Of a stretch of DNA of 64,000 nt, positions 1 through 8,355 are shown piece after piece; positions within the stretch are counted from its first letter, which is position 1; each line of letters opens with the position of its first letter. This DNA is from Mangrovicella endophytica (lineage in GTDB: Bacteria; Pseudomonadota; Alphaproteobacteria; Rhizobiales; Rhizobiaceae): NCBI RefSeq assembly GCF_002893625.1, contig NZ_PKMZ01000006.1:62001-126000 (forward strand). The letters run 5' to 3'. A program made the position numbers and the translations under genes. Below the pieces are notes generated by a model. It was not told where the DNA came from. It did no database searches and saw only the letters and a list, made by a program, of their open reading frames with translations.

Positions 1-80
1 CGGACCAGCATCCGGAAGGCCGCGAGGCGGTCGGCCTGGGCGAGAGCAGACAGGGCGGCAACGGCTAAGGCGTCGTTCAT
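1..80 (-). CDS. ArsR-family transcriptional regulator, N-terminal fragment
   Basis: Only the first 26 codons lie in the window; the gene runs off the left edge. The start ATG (78-80, minus strand) is directly preceded by GGAGGG. The visible N-terminus reads MNDALAVAALSALAQADRLA, which matches the opening helix of ArsR-type winged-helix repressors, where a leucine-rich helix leads into an alanine-leucine-aromatic stretch. The effector (metal or other) cannot be judged because the DNA-binding and ligand parts are missing. Family call is from N-terminal similarity only. Confidence 0.6.
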   Translation of the reverse strand, partial: MNDALAVAALSALAQADRLAAFRMLV

Positions 81-86
81 CCCTCC

Positions 87-654
87 AATATTCCAAGCAT
101 AATTGTAATGTTCAAGGGGTGATCGGCTCCTCGACCCGGATTTCGCGCGATCCAGGCACTCTTCTGTCGACTTGGCAGGACGGGCCGAAGTCTAGGCTCC
201 AGGGCCATCGTGCCGGCCTCGGCCACGTGGATCCAGCAGACGAAGGCGAGCGGGTCGGCCTTCAATGCGCTAAGGCTGCTGCTCCTAAGGCTGCACCGTT
301 TCGCCAGCCAACGAAGCCGAATTCGAGCGCATGACCCGCCGATCGCTCAGGCTGCATCATGCGTGCGAGCTGTCCACGGGCTCGATCGAGCCGCTTGGCG
401 AGCACGGGGCCGGAACAGGCGCAGACGAGCGCTGCATGCTCCGGGGAGAAAGCCAATCCGTCGATCAACATCACGGCTTCTCGGTCGAGGACAGGCATCG
501 AGGCGTCGACGATAGGAGAGCGGTCGCGCCGCGGGAGGGCATCCCGGCTCGGCCTCGACAGCAGCCGCTGCCGGGCCTGCTTGCGTCACAGACTGGAGAG
601 GTCTCTACAGATCGGACGGCGCAGGATGACTGCGCCGTCTCCTCGTCAGGCACG
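87..654. other. Intergenic stretch without a supported gene
   Basis: About 570 bases between the ArsR-type fragment and the hsp20 stop codon. Several open frames cross it. The most protein-like is a 78-codon minus-strand frame at 262-498, but it has no ribosome binding site and no recognisable domain, and its composition looks like an antisense shadow of GC-rich DNA. No hairpin, repeat or FNR-type palindrome was seen. It may be a decayed gene. Confidence 0.4.
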
Positions 655-1206
655 TCAGGCCGCCTTGATCTCGATCGTCTTCTCCTGCGCCAGCGCCTGC
701 TCGCTCTTCGGCAGACGCAGCTTGAGCACGCCGTTCGAGAAGCTGGCTTCGATCCGATCGACGTCGACGCTGCGCGGAACCACGAAGGAGCGTACGAAGG
801 AGCCGTATCGGCGCTCCGACAGATGGTAGTCGGCCCGGCTCTCGTCCTTCTCCTCCTTCTTCTCGCCCTTCAGCGTCAGCACACCGTCGCTGAGCCTCAC
901 CTCCACATCCTTGACATCGAGCCCGGGCAATTCCGCGGTGATCTCGTATTCGGCATCCTTCTCGCGGATATCGGCCGCGGGAGTGCCGGCAAAGATGGAG
1001 CGCGCAGGAGCGTTCAAGTCGATGTCGAGGATCGACTTGGGCAGCGACAAACGTGACCGACCAAAGCCGAACATGTCGAACACCTTGTCCATCTCGTCGC
1101 GCAGCGTGCGGAACGAGATCCAGTCGTTGCCGGTCGTCGCCGGCGGGGCGGACGGCGCATCGACCTGCGATTTCGTGACGGGCAGTTGGGTGGCGGCATC
1201 AGCCAT
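655..1206 (-). CDS. Hsp20/alpha-crystallin small heat-shock protein
   Basis: 183 residues. ATP-independent holdase that binds unfolding proteins in the cytoplasm. A 70-residue N-terminal arm precedes an alpha-crystallin domain (about residues 75-175) with the family signatures ADIREKDAEYEITAELPG and GVLKLRLPK, and an I-x-I anchor (IEI) at the end. The start at 1206 is chosen because AGGAG lies 7 bases upstream; the ATG two codons earlier (1212) is too close to it. Last gene of a leftward run (universal stress protein, small DUF2188-like protein, Hsp20), so it is probably co-transcribed from the palindromic site at 2651. Family call is firm. Confidence 0.93.
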   Translation of the reverse strand: MADAATQLPVTKSQVDAPSAPPATTGNDWISFRTLRDEMDKVFDMFGFGRSRLSLPKSILDIDLNAPARSIFAGTPAADIREKDAEYEITAELPGLDVKDVEVRLSDGVLTLKGEKKEEKDESRADYHLSERRYGSFVRSFVVPRSVDVDRIEASFSNGVLKLRLPKSEQALAQEKTIEIKAA

Positions 1207-1362
1207 TTTCATTCTCCTGTTGAGTGGATCAGTTGGCGAAAGTCCCGGACTCGGTAGCCGGCATGGCACTGAAGCGCATGCCGTCCTTGCCTCCGTTCAT
1301 CCGGGAACTCGGGTGTCCACAGCGGCACGCGGCCGAAGCGCGCACCACGCGGACAGGAACCC

Positions 1363-1650
1363 TCACGGTCCGGGCAAGCCCGGACCGTGCTCCGGCATAC
1401 GGATTCCATGCACTGGTTCCGACCAGCCGAGACGCTTCAGCGCATTGCCGATCCTGCCGGCGGTCCGATACGGCCGGGTCACTTCGATGACGACGTCATA
1501 TCCCAGTGCGTGGACGCGGCGGGCGTCGCGTGCGGCGGAGCGAAGCGCATCGATCCTCCGCTCGAAGCAGCCGTAGGACTGCCCGCAGAAGGACACGGTC
1601 CAGCCATCGCCCCTGGGTTCGACTCTGTAGAGGATGCCGCTGCGTTGCAT
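1363..1650 (-). CDS. Small DUF2188-like protein
   Basis: 95 residues, starting 14 bases downstream of the universal stress protein stop, so translation is probably coupled to it. The N-terminal 60 residues (YRVEPRGDGWTVSFCGQSYG, then a basic helix with repeated Ala/Arg and ending GYDVVIEV) follow the pattern of DUF2188-type proteins: a short beta hairpin, an Ala/Arg-rich helix and a final strand. Two cysteines (22 and 28) lie on the hairpin. Function unknown. It sits in a stress operon between a universal stress protein and Hsp20. Confidence 0.6.
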   Translation of the reverse strand: MQRSGILYRVEPRGDGWTVSFCGQSYGCFERRIDALRSAARDARRVHALGYDVVIEVTRPYRTAGRIGNALKRLGWSEPVHGIRMPEHGPGLPGP

Positions 1651-1664
1651 GATCGGCACCCCCG

Positions 1665-2585
1665 TCAGTGGCAGAGGAGAAGAGGCACCGGAGAATCGGT
1701 GAGGAGCTCGCGGGTCGCTCCGCCGAGGATCCACTCCCGGAACCGCGTATGGCCGTATGCTCCGGCCACGATGAGATCCGCACCCAGAAGCTTGGCCTCG
1801 TTGATCAGGCCTTCTCCGGGACGGTCCCAGTGAGGCAGGTGGCGAATCTCGACTTCGACGCCGTGGCGCGCGAGATGCCGCGCCATGTCCGCCATAGGTT
1901 CGCGATGCTGCTCCTCGTCCGAGGTGCTGCTGTCGGCGATGCTGGCGAGATGCACGTGTTCGGCCGCCTTCAGGAAAGGCAGGGCCGCCGTGATGGCGTG
2001 GGCGCATTCGGCCGTGTCGCGCCAGCCGACCACCACCGTCGCAGGCGGCGTGTGATCCTGAAAGCTGGGCGGCACGATCAGGACCGGCGCGCTCTCGTCG
2101 AAGAGGACGGCCTCCACGATCTCGGGCCAGTGACGCTCGGTTCCATAGGGGCGGCCGCAGACGAACAGGTCGCAGACCCTTGCCGATCTTGCCGCCGCCA
2201 GGATCAGTTCGGACAGAATTGCATCGTTGCGCCGCAGATCCGTGGTCGGCTCGACGAGCGCCAGCCGTTGCTTCAAGCGCTCCTCGATCTCGTTGCCGAC
2301 GACGGCGGCCTGCTTCCACACCTCGGCAATGACCCATTCGCTGCCAGGGCTGGTCAGAGGCGAGGAGATGATCTCGTTGCCGAAGAAGATCGACAGGTGG
2401 GCTCCGGCCGCAACCGCGAGGGCCTCGGCATATCTGATCTTGTCCTCGTCACGTGCACTGCCGTCGACATGGACTGCGATATCGGCAATGCCCGGGATGC
2501 GCGGAGCGGCGATCAGATCCTGGGGCTGCTCATCCTGCTGAAGGACGGTCGCGGCCTCGGGGCTGATCTGGCGAAGATTGCTCAT
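1665..2585 (-). CDS. Tandem universal stress protein (UspA family)
   Basis: 306 residues with two UspA folds (about residues 30-155 and 160-306). The second half keeps the nucleotide-binding signature: an acidic/valine strand (VVVGWRDT) and the G-x2-G-x9-G-(S/T)-type loop GAYGHTRFREWILGGAT near the C-terminus. The first copy is degenerate in that loop. Such tandem proteins are typical of bacteria surviving oxygen limitation, where FNR/ANR-type regulators control them. A perfect TTGAC-N4-GTCAA site ends 65 bases upstream of the ATG. First gene of the usp-DUF2188-hsp20 run, divergent from the HAD/ATPase gene. Confidence 0.92.
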   Translation of the reverse strand: MSNLRQISPEAATVLQQDEQPQDLIAAPRIPGIADIAVHVDGSARDEDKIRYAEALAVAAGAHLSIFFGNEIISSPLTSPGSEWVIAEVWKQAAVVGNEIEERLKQRLALVEPTTDLRRNDAILSELILAAARSARVCDLFVCGRPYGTERHWPEIVEAVLFDESAPVLIVPPSFQDHTPPATVVVGWRDTAECAHAITAALPFLKAAEHVHLASIADSSTSDEEQHREPMADMARHLARHGVEVEIRHLPHWDRPGEGLINEAKLLGADLIVAGAYGHTRFREWILGGATRELLTDSPVPLLLCH

Positions 2586-2650
2586 GGCTGTCGTCTCCCT
2601 TGTTCTTGTCTGAACGAAGGCGACGATGCGCCGAAGGCCGGACGGCCAAT

Positions 2651-2664
2651 TTGACGCCAGTCAA
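2651..2664. promoter_or_regulatory. FNR/FixK-type operator (TTGACGCCAGTCAA)
   Basis: Perfect TTGAC-N4-GTCAA palindrome in the divergent gap between the leftward stress operon (65 bases to its ATG) and the rightward HAD/ATPase gene (126 bases to its ATG). It matches the FNR/FixK/Dnr consensus TTGAT-N4-ATCAA with the C/G variant common in Dnr-type sites. One of eight such sites in this half of the window. Confidence 0.8.
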
Positions 2665-2790
2665 TCGACCAGCGGTTCTTTATCGCCGCAGCAAAGCCTG
2701 CCGCCGCTGCTCCGCTGCGAAATGCTTGTCGCAGATCAAGAACGGCCAACCGGAGTTCGGCATCCTTCGCCTGCAATTGAAGGAGAGGGC

Positions 2791-4506
2791 ATGTTCTTCC
2801 TGGCGCTCGCAGCAGACTACGACGGCACCTTGGCGGATCGGGACACCGTCGAGGCGACGACGTGGTTGGCCCTGCGTCGCCTTCGTGCCGCCGGCCGCCG
2901 GCTGATCCTCGTCACGGGCCGGGAACTGCCGGAGCTCTTGCGGCTCATTCCCGACCCGACCGTCTTCGATCGCATCGTGGCGGAGAACGGGGCGTTGTTG
3001 TTCGATCCCGCCTCCGGATCCGAGCGGCTTCTGGCACCGCCGCCGCCGAAGGAGCTCGCCTCGAGATTGAGGGAGCGGGGCGTCAGCTCCCTCTCCGAGG
3101 GGCGCGTCATTCTCGCAACATGGGAGCCTCATCGGTCGGCCGTTCTCGACACCATTCACGAGCTTGGCCTGGAGATGCAGATCATCTTCAACAAGGGGGC
3201 CCTCATGATCCTGCCGCCCGGCGTCAACAAGGGTTCGGGGCTCGTCGCGGCACTGGAGGAGATGGAGCTTTCCCGTCACAACGTGGTCTGCGTCGGCGAC
3301 GCGGAGAACGATCATGCACTTCTCCAGATCGGCGGCTGCCGGGCGACCGTCGCCAATGCCATGCCGGCTCTTGCGGCGATCGCGGATGTCCGTCTCAACA
3401 AGGCGGCCGGTGCGGGTGTCGAGGAACTGGTCGAACGTCTGCTGGCGGAGGATCACGCCCTCGTGCCACCGGAGCGCCACGGCATTCCGGTCGGCTCGGA
3501 CCAGGCCGGGAAGCCGGTTCTGATCGAGCCCTTCGGTGGGCTGGTTCTCGTCACCGGGCCGTCGGGTTGCGGCAAGTCGACCTTCGCGACCGCGTTGACC
3601 GAGCAGTTCGCCGCGCGGCGTTACGAGTTCTGCGTCTTCGACCCGGAGGGAGACTACATCGATCTCGAACACACGGTCTTCATCGGGACGCTCCGCTCGC
3701 CGCCTCCCGCTGCCGAGACGCTGAAGCTGCTTCGCGACGACTCGGTCAACCTCGTCGTCAACACGCAGTCTCTGCCGATCGATGTCCGCCGGCGCCTGTG
3801 CTGGACGATGCTGCGTCGCACGGCGGCAATGCGGGCGGAAACGGGCAGACCTCACTGGATTGCCGTCGACGAGGCCCATCAGATCTTCCCGAGGGACGCC
3901 TCTCGCGAGTCATCCGTGTCCATGTCGACGGGAACCGTGCTGCTGACCGCCTATCCTGACAGCCTATGCACGGAGCTCCTGAGATCGGTCGAGACCCTGA
4001 TCGTCCTGGGGAGCGCGGCGCGCAGTGTCGCCGCTTCCCTGGCAGGGCGGATGGACTGGCCCGGTCTGCGGCACGAGGGGGGCCTCGAGGCGTCGGAGGG
4101 CCTCGTCTGGTGCCGGCAGGGTGCCGCAGGTGCCATCCCGGTCAACCTCATCAAGCCGCTCCAGGTGCATCGCCGCCACCGAGGCAAATATGCCGATGGC
4201 GACGTCGGCGCCGTCCGCAGCTTCTACTTCCGCGGACCGACGAAGGCGCTGAACCTGCCGGCCCGCAATCTCTACGACTTCATCGATCTCGCGACGGCGC
4301 TGGATGACGAAGTCTGGGAGCATCACCTGCGCGCTGGCGACTACTCGGCTTGGTTCCGGCACGTCATAAAGGACCCCGACCTGTCACTGGAAGCGGCTCG
4401 GGTCGAGGCCGACACGTCGCTGACGCCGCGCGAAAGCCGGCGCAGGATCCGCAAGGCGATCTGGCGGCGCTATGCCGCTCCATCTGCGCGAAGCGACGTT
4501 AGCTAG
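2791..4506 (+). CDS. HAD-IIB phosphatase fused to DUF87-type P-loop ATPase
   Basis: 571 residues. Residues 1-215 are a HAD hydrolase: catalytic DYDGT (Asp9, Asp11), VTGRE (motif II region, 41-45), a Lys in NKGSG (147-150) and GDAEND (169-174). Residues 230-430 form a P-loop ATPase with Walker A GPSGCGKST (256-264) and Walker B WIAVDEAH (356-363), of the DUF87/HerA-VirB4 kind. A third conserved-looking block (about 465-540, with the motif SFYFRGP) follows. ATG chosen because aaggag lies just upstream; an earlier in-frame start would run through the operator. No membrane segments. Substrate and role are unknown. The two catalytic modules in one chain in an oxygen-stress locus are unusual. Confidence 0.85.
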   Translation: MFFLALAADYDGTLADRDTVEATTWLALRRLRAAGRRLILVTGRELPELLRLIPDPTVFDRIVAENGALLFDPASGSERLLAPPPPKELASRLRERGVSSLSEGRVILATWEPHRSAVLDTIHELGLEMQIIFNKGALMILPPGVNKGSGLVAALEEMELSRHNVVCVGDAENDHALLQIGGCRATVANAMPALAAIADVRLNKAAGAGVEELVERLLAEDHALVPPERHGIPVGSDQAGKPVLIEPFGGLVLVTGPSGCGKSTFATALTEQFAARRYEFCVFDPEGDYIDLEHTVFIGTLRSPPPAAETLKLLRDDSVNLVVNTQSLPIDVRRRLCWTMLRRTAAMRAETGRPHWIAVDEAHQIFPRDASRESSVSMSTGTVLLTAYPDSLCTELLRSVETLIVLGSAARSVAASLAGRMDWPGLRHEGGLEASEGLVWCRQGAAGAIPVNLIKPLQVHRRHRGKYADGDVGAVRSFYFRGPTKALNLPARNLYDFIDLATALDDEVWEHHLRAGDYSAWFRHVIKDPDLSLEAARVEADTSLTPRESRRRIRKAIWRRYAAPSARSDVS

Positions 4507-4596
4507 GGACTCTTATGAGGAGGCGAAGCCCGCCCGGCGATGACGCGATCCGGTGCGTCCCGGACGCGGTCGTGGGCAGGACATGCGTCCGCGTGG

Positions 4597-4613
4597 TCCG
4601 CCCGAGAGGCGGA
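4597..4613. terminator. Hairpin between convergent genes
   Basis: TCCGCC-CGAGA-GGCGGA, a perfect 6-bp stem directly after the DUF1003 stop codon, between two converging genes. There is no U-tract, so this is only a candidate terminator. Confidence 0.35.
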
Positions 4614-5318
4614 TCACCTCTCCTGCAGAAGTTCGATCTGAAGCCGCTGGATTTCCGCCAGCCGCTGCCACTGTCTTGACAGCAGATGGTCGACCTTCTC
4701 GTGGAGGTGACGGATTTCGAGCTCCGCCTTCAGGTTGACCTGATAGTCGTTCAGCGAACGCAGGCGATCCTTGGCCTCCTGCCGCTTCTGACTCATCATG
4801 ATGATCGGCGCCTGGATCGCCGCCAGACAGGACAGGATGAGGTTGAGAAGGATGAAGGGGTAGGGGTCAAAGGGCCGGGCGGTCTCCGCATTGATCACGA
4901 TCCACGCACCCAGAACCAGGGCGAAGGCAATCAGGAAGGTCCAACTTCCGCCGAAGCTGGCGAGATTGTCAGAGAGACGGTCCGGCAGGGCGGCGACACG
5001 TTCCGCCTGCTGTTCGACATTGGCGGAGACGGTGGCCCCTTCCACCATGCTGCGAGCCACTTCGCGCTCCAGATCCGACAATTCGCCGCGCTCCTCCAGG
5101 AGGAGGTTCTCGACATAGCGCAGGCGGTAGGCATTCGCCTCGCTGCGGCTGACGAGGGCATCAGGCGCCAGGTCCGGCCGCTCCTGTCGGATGATCGCGC
5201 AGACGCCGGGATGAAGCTTGTCGATGTGGACGGCATCCGCCTCGGCAAGCTCTCGCCCGGACAGCCCGCTTTTCAGCGAAATGCTGACCTTGGATGAATC
5301 GTTGGTTTCGGACGCCAT
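4614..5318 (-). CDS. DUF1003 inner-membrane protein
   Basis: 234 residues. A soluble N-terminal half contains the DUF1003 lead-in (Leu-Glu-Arg rich helices, 85-130). It is followed by two close transmembrane helices (about 147-165, FLIAFALVLGAWIVI, and 177-195, ILLNLILSCLAAIQAPIIMM) and a C-terminal coiled-coil-like tail rich in Glu, Arg and Leu. This matches the DUF1003 family in length and layout; function unknown. ATG at 5318 chosen over an upstream in-frame start because the extra 40 residues are Arg/Pro-rich and unlike a protein start. It follows the alcohol dehydrogenase gene on the same strand after a 172-base gap. Confidence 0.85.
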   Translation of the reverse strand: MASETNDSSKVSISLKSGLSGRELAEADAVHIDKLHPGVCAIIRQERPDLAPDALVSRSEANAYRLRYVENLLLEERGELSDLEREVARSMVEGATVSANVEQQAERVAALPDRLSDNLASFGGSWTFLIAFALVLGAWIVINAETARPFDPYPFILLNLILSCLAAIQAPIIMMSQKRQEAKDRLRSLNDYQVNLKAELEIRHLHEKVDHLLSRQWQRLAEIQRLQIELLQER

Positions 5319-5490
5319 TGTGCTCTCGTGACGTGCTCTTCGCCTGGAAAGAAGCTGGCGCGGCACGTCCAGCCTGACTGCCGCGTCGGATATTCGCCTC
5401 CGCGGCTGGACGCATAGGGCAGGATCAACTTGAGGCATAGCGCACAGACGACCGCTGCGAACGATTGTTAAGCGTTCTAATGCCGCTTTC

Positions 5491-6564
5491 TCACGGTGTG
5501 ATCGCGACCTTCAGCACGCCGTCGAGCTGATTGGCGAACAGCTCATAGGCCGTTTCGATTTCGGCGAGCGAAAAGCGATGCGTGACGAGGGCAGTGAGAT
5601 CGACGCGGTCGGAGGCAACCACCTCCATCAGACGGCGCATGCGCTCCTTGCCGCCCGGACAGAGCGTGGTGATGATGCGATGGTCACCGAGGCCTGCTGC
5701 GAAGGGCCCGAGAGGAATCGTCAGGTCGCTCGAATACACGCCGAGGCTGGAAAGCGCTCCACCCGGCCGCAGCACCCGCAGGGCGGCCTCGAAGGTTGAC
5801 TGGATTCCGAGCGCCTCGATGGCGACATCTACGCCGCGTCCGTCCGTCAGGTGCATGATCGCAGCGACGGGATCGTGCTTCGACGCGTCGATCACATGGT
5901 CGGCGCCGATGTGCCGTGCCACGTCGAGGCGGTCCGGGAGACGGTCGACCGCGATGATCGTTGTGGCGCCGGATAGGCGGGCGCCCGCCGTTGCGCAGAG
6001 ACCGATCGGCCCCTGCGCGAAGATGGCGACGGTGTCGCCGATGCTCACGCCGCCGCGTTCCGCGCCGGAGAAGCCGGTCGACATGATGTCCGGGCACATC
6101 AGGACCTGTTCGTCCGTCAGATGGTCCGGAATGGGGCTGAGATTCGCCATTGCGTCGGGCACGAGCAGATACTCGGCCTGCGCGCCGTCGATGGTGTTGC
6201 CGAAGCGCCAGCCGCCCATCGCTTTCCAACCGTGCATCGTGCCCGCACCGTCCTGGGAGTGCATCCCGCATAGGCAGGCATTGCTGTGACCGCTCGGTGT
6301 GATCGCGCCGGCGATGACGCGCTGACCTTCATGATAGCCCTGGACCGCCGAGCCCAGCTTTTCGATCACGCCGACGGGTTCGTGCCCTATCGTGAGACCT
6401 CTGTTCACGGGGTACTCCCCCTTCAGGATGTGAACGTCCGTCCCGCAGATCGTCGTCGTGGTGATGCGGATGAGCGCGTCCAGGGGCCCGACATCGGGAA
6501 TGGGCTTGTCCTCGAGCACGATCCGCCCGGGCTCGGCGAATACGGCAGCCATCATCTTCGACAT
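5491..6564 (-). CDS. Zinc-dependent secondary alcohol dehydrogenase
   Basis: 357 residues, medium-chain dehydrogenase. Catalytic zinc ligands are Cys40 (CGTDVH), His61-Glu62 (GHEPVG) and the Asp of CPDIMSTGF; a Rossmann fold follows (GPIGLCATAGARLSG). The structural-zinc four-cysteine loop is absent. With PDIMSTGF..GAE and LCPGGKERM this resembles the Thermoanaerobacter isopropanol/secondary alcohol dehydrogenase class. It would interconvert alcohols and ketones or aldehydes with NAD(P)H, a fermentative redox sink. AAGGAG lies 8 bases before the chosen ATG. It lies 120 bases downstream of a universal stress protein gene on the same strand. Confidence 0.88.
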   Translation of the reverse strand: MSKMMAAVFAEPGRIVLEDKPIPDVGPLDALIRITTTTICGTDVHILKGEYPVNRGLTIGHEPVGVIEKLGSAVQGYHEGQRVIAGAITPSGHSNACLCGMHSQDGAGTMHGWKAMGGWRFGNTIDGAQAEYLLVPDAMANLSPIPDHLTDEQVLMCPDIMSTGFSGAERGGVSIGDTVAIFAQGPIGLCATAGARLSGATTIIAVDRLPDRLDVARHIGADHVIDASKHDPVAAIMHLTDGRGVDVAIEALGIQSTFEAALRVLRPGGALSSLGVYSSDLTIPLGPFAAGLGDHRIITTLCPGGKERMRRLMEVVASDRVDLTALVTHRFSLAEIETAYELFANQLDGVLKVAITP

Positions 6565-6684
6565 GCACGCTACTCCTTCATCGCTCCAGCAGTTTCGGTC
6601 TTCAAGCGTCTCGGGCAGGTCGCTCCACACTGGATCGGCAGCACGGCGCTCGCGCGATTGGCGATCGATCTCCTTCGGCACATC

Positions 6685-7542
6685 CTAGTGCGACAGGAGG
6701 CAGGCAATCCGCGTGTCGTCCAGAACGTCCTTCGTCACGCCGCCGAACATCCATTCGCGCAGTCGGCTGTGCCCGTAGGCGCCGCACACGACGAGGTCCG
6801 CGCCGTATCGGGCGGAACAGTCCCAAAGCTCGTCGGCGACGCTGCTGACCGGGGCATTCGGGCCCCGTCCGGCGACTTCGCAGTCGATACCGTAGCGGCG
6901 AAGATATTCGGCGACGTCCTTGGCTCCTTGCTCGTCCGGGTAGTCGCCGAGGGCGGCGACGAGGACGCTTTCAGCCGGCACGAGGAACGGGAGCGCGTCG
7001 GCGACGGCGCGGCGCGCTTCGCGAGAGTTCTTCCATCCGACCACGATACGGCGGGCAGGCAGGAAGTCGGTCCGCGGCGGCACCACCAGCAGAGGTCGAC
7101 CGAGATTCATGACGACGTCGGCCGGGTCGATCCGGAGGCGGCCCCCGCGGCCGCCGTCACGCGGACGGGCACCGCAAACGACCAGATCTGCCGATCGCGC
7201 CTGCTGGCATAACCAGAAGCTGCCGACTTCGACGGCCGAGCGCCATTCGATCTTGTCGTCCCGGGCGAGCGTGCGGCGAAACAAGGCTTCGGCTTCGTCG
7301 AACTCGTGCTGGGCCTGACGCCGCTCCTCCTCGATCAGGTCGGCCTGCATCAGGACCCCACCCTCGGCCACGACGGGAGCCACGATCTCGCGGGCGGCAG
7401 TTCCCAGAACGGAGCTGCCGTATCGATCGGCAAGGTCCCGGACCAGCTTCAGTCGCGAGTCGCAGTCGAGATCGAGATCGACGCTGACCATGATGTTCCG
7501 AAGGATCGGTCGGGTAGCGGTCTGGCGTGGCGTGGAGGACAT
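6685..7542 (-). CDS. Tandem universal stress protein (UspA family)
   Basis: 285 residues, two UspA domains (about 12-155 and 163-285). The C-terminal domain carries VVVGWKNS-type strand and GAYGHSRLREWMFGGVT, the nucleotide-loop motif; the first domain is degenerate, as in the copy at 1665. The two proteins share the same C-terminal motif (GAYGH-R-REW--GG-T), pointing to a common ancestor. Probably co-transcribed with the 166-residue protein upstream (104-base gap) and the alcohol dehydrogenase downstream, under the site at 8213. Confidence 0.9.
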   Translation of the reverse strand: MSSTPRQTATRPILRNIMVSVDLDLDCDSRLKLVRDLADRYGSSVLGTAAREIVAPVVAEGGVLMQADLIEEERRQAQHEFDEAEALFRRTLARDDKIEWRSAVEVGSFWLCQQARSADLVVCGARPRDGGRGGRLRIDPADVVMNLGRPLLVVPPRTDFLPARRIVVGWKNSREARRAVADALPFLVPAESVLVAALGDYPDEQGAKDVAEYLRRYGIDCEVAGRGPNAPVSSVADELWDCSARYGADLVVCGAYGHSRLREWMFGGVTKDVLDDTRIACLLSH

Positions 7543-7646
7543 CTGTTCTGCTCCGGGTTTGTTGTGGCGACGATGTTGTGGCGACGCGATCCGGCCGGCT
7601 GCACGACGCCGAGCATCTCGATCGGCTCGATCCGCCGCCGCCGTCC

Positions 7647-8147
7647 TCAGGGGGCGATGGTACGAGCGCTCAGGTCGTCGATGATGGCATCGGTCACCCT
7701 GCGGAGCGTCAGACGCAGCTGCTCGACACGCTCCGCCAGGTCCGCCAGACCTGCAGACAGTGCGTCGGCATAGTCGACGAAGGTCTCGTTGCAGTAGTCG
7801 GCGACAACGGCCTGAGGATCTTCGTCCGCAGCCCGGCCGATCAGATCACCCGCGAGCGCCGTGTTCTTCCTGAAGCGGCGGCAAAGAAAATCGAGGCTCG
7901 CCATGCCGCAGTCGAGCGCTGCGGCTGCAGCCTGGGGCGCGAGGCTGAAGGCCGGGTGAAGGCCTGACGCGTTTGGCCGATATCCGTCGGCGTCCGAGGA
8001 ACCAGCGCAACGCGTGCTGATCCTTGCGCAGCCCTCGTTGCCCGGAGCTACCGGCCGATCGGCCGCGTCAGCAACGGGCACGCGGCTGCCGACGATCCTG
8101 CCTCCCGGTGCTGCTTTTCCCTCGAACTTCGATACGTCGGTGTCCAT
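7647..8147 (-). CDS. Hypothetical protein, phasin-like helical C-terminus
   Basis: 166 residues. The first 60 are Gly/Ala/Pro-rich and look disordered; residues 65-166 are predicted mostly helical, with a run LADLAERVEQLRLTLRRV that could form a coiled coil. The layout (disordered head, amphipathic helix bundle of about 100 residues) recalls phasin-like proteins, but no signature proves it. Start at 8147 chosen because GGAG is 6 bases upstream and an FNR-type operator ends 65 bases upstream; the TTG alternative at 8186 would lie in the likely promoter. First gene of the leftward run leading to the universal stress protein and alcohol dehydrogenase. Confidence 0.6.
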   Translation of the reverse strand: MDTDVSKFEGKAAPGGRIVGSRVPVADAADRPVAPGNEGCARISTRCAGSSDADGYRPNASGLHPAFSLAPQAAAAALDCGMASLDFLCRRFRKNTALAGDLIGRAADEDPQAVVADYCNETFVDYADALSAGLADLAERVEQLRLTLRRVTDAIIDDLSARTIAP

Positions 8148-8212
8148 CTCGCTCTCCGTCGGCACCGCTTGCTTCGACGAGGGCAATTCTGGCGAGAAGT
8201 CGCCGGCTTCGC

Positions 8213-8226
8213 TTGACTTGGATCAA
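8213..8226. promoter_or_regulatory. FNR/FixK-type operator (TTGACTTGGATCAA)
   Basis: TTGAC-N4-ATCAA with both half-sites intact. It lies 65 bases before the leftward ATG at 8147 and 129 bases before the rightward GTG at 8356. On the leftward side a weak -10-like element (CAGAAT) falls at the distance expected for a class II FNR promoter centred at -41.5. Confidence 0.78.
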
Positions 8227-8355
8227 GCCAATGCATTGCGGCGGCCAGGACCGGACTTTCCGATGCCGATGACCGACCGCTGGACAATGTCAGCGAAGGT
8301 CTAGACAATTACAGCTTAGCCGGGAGCGGACTCGCTCCACCGGAGGGACACTACG

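Noticed and set aside
262-498. 78-codon minus-strand frame left of hsp20
   Set aside because: No ribosome binding site, no recognisable family, and composition like an antisense shadow; kept only as a note in the gap entry.
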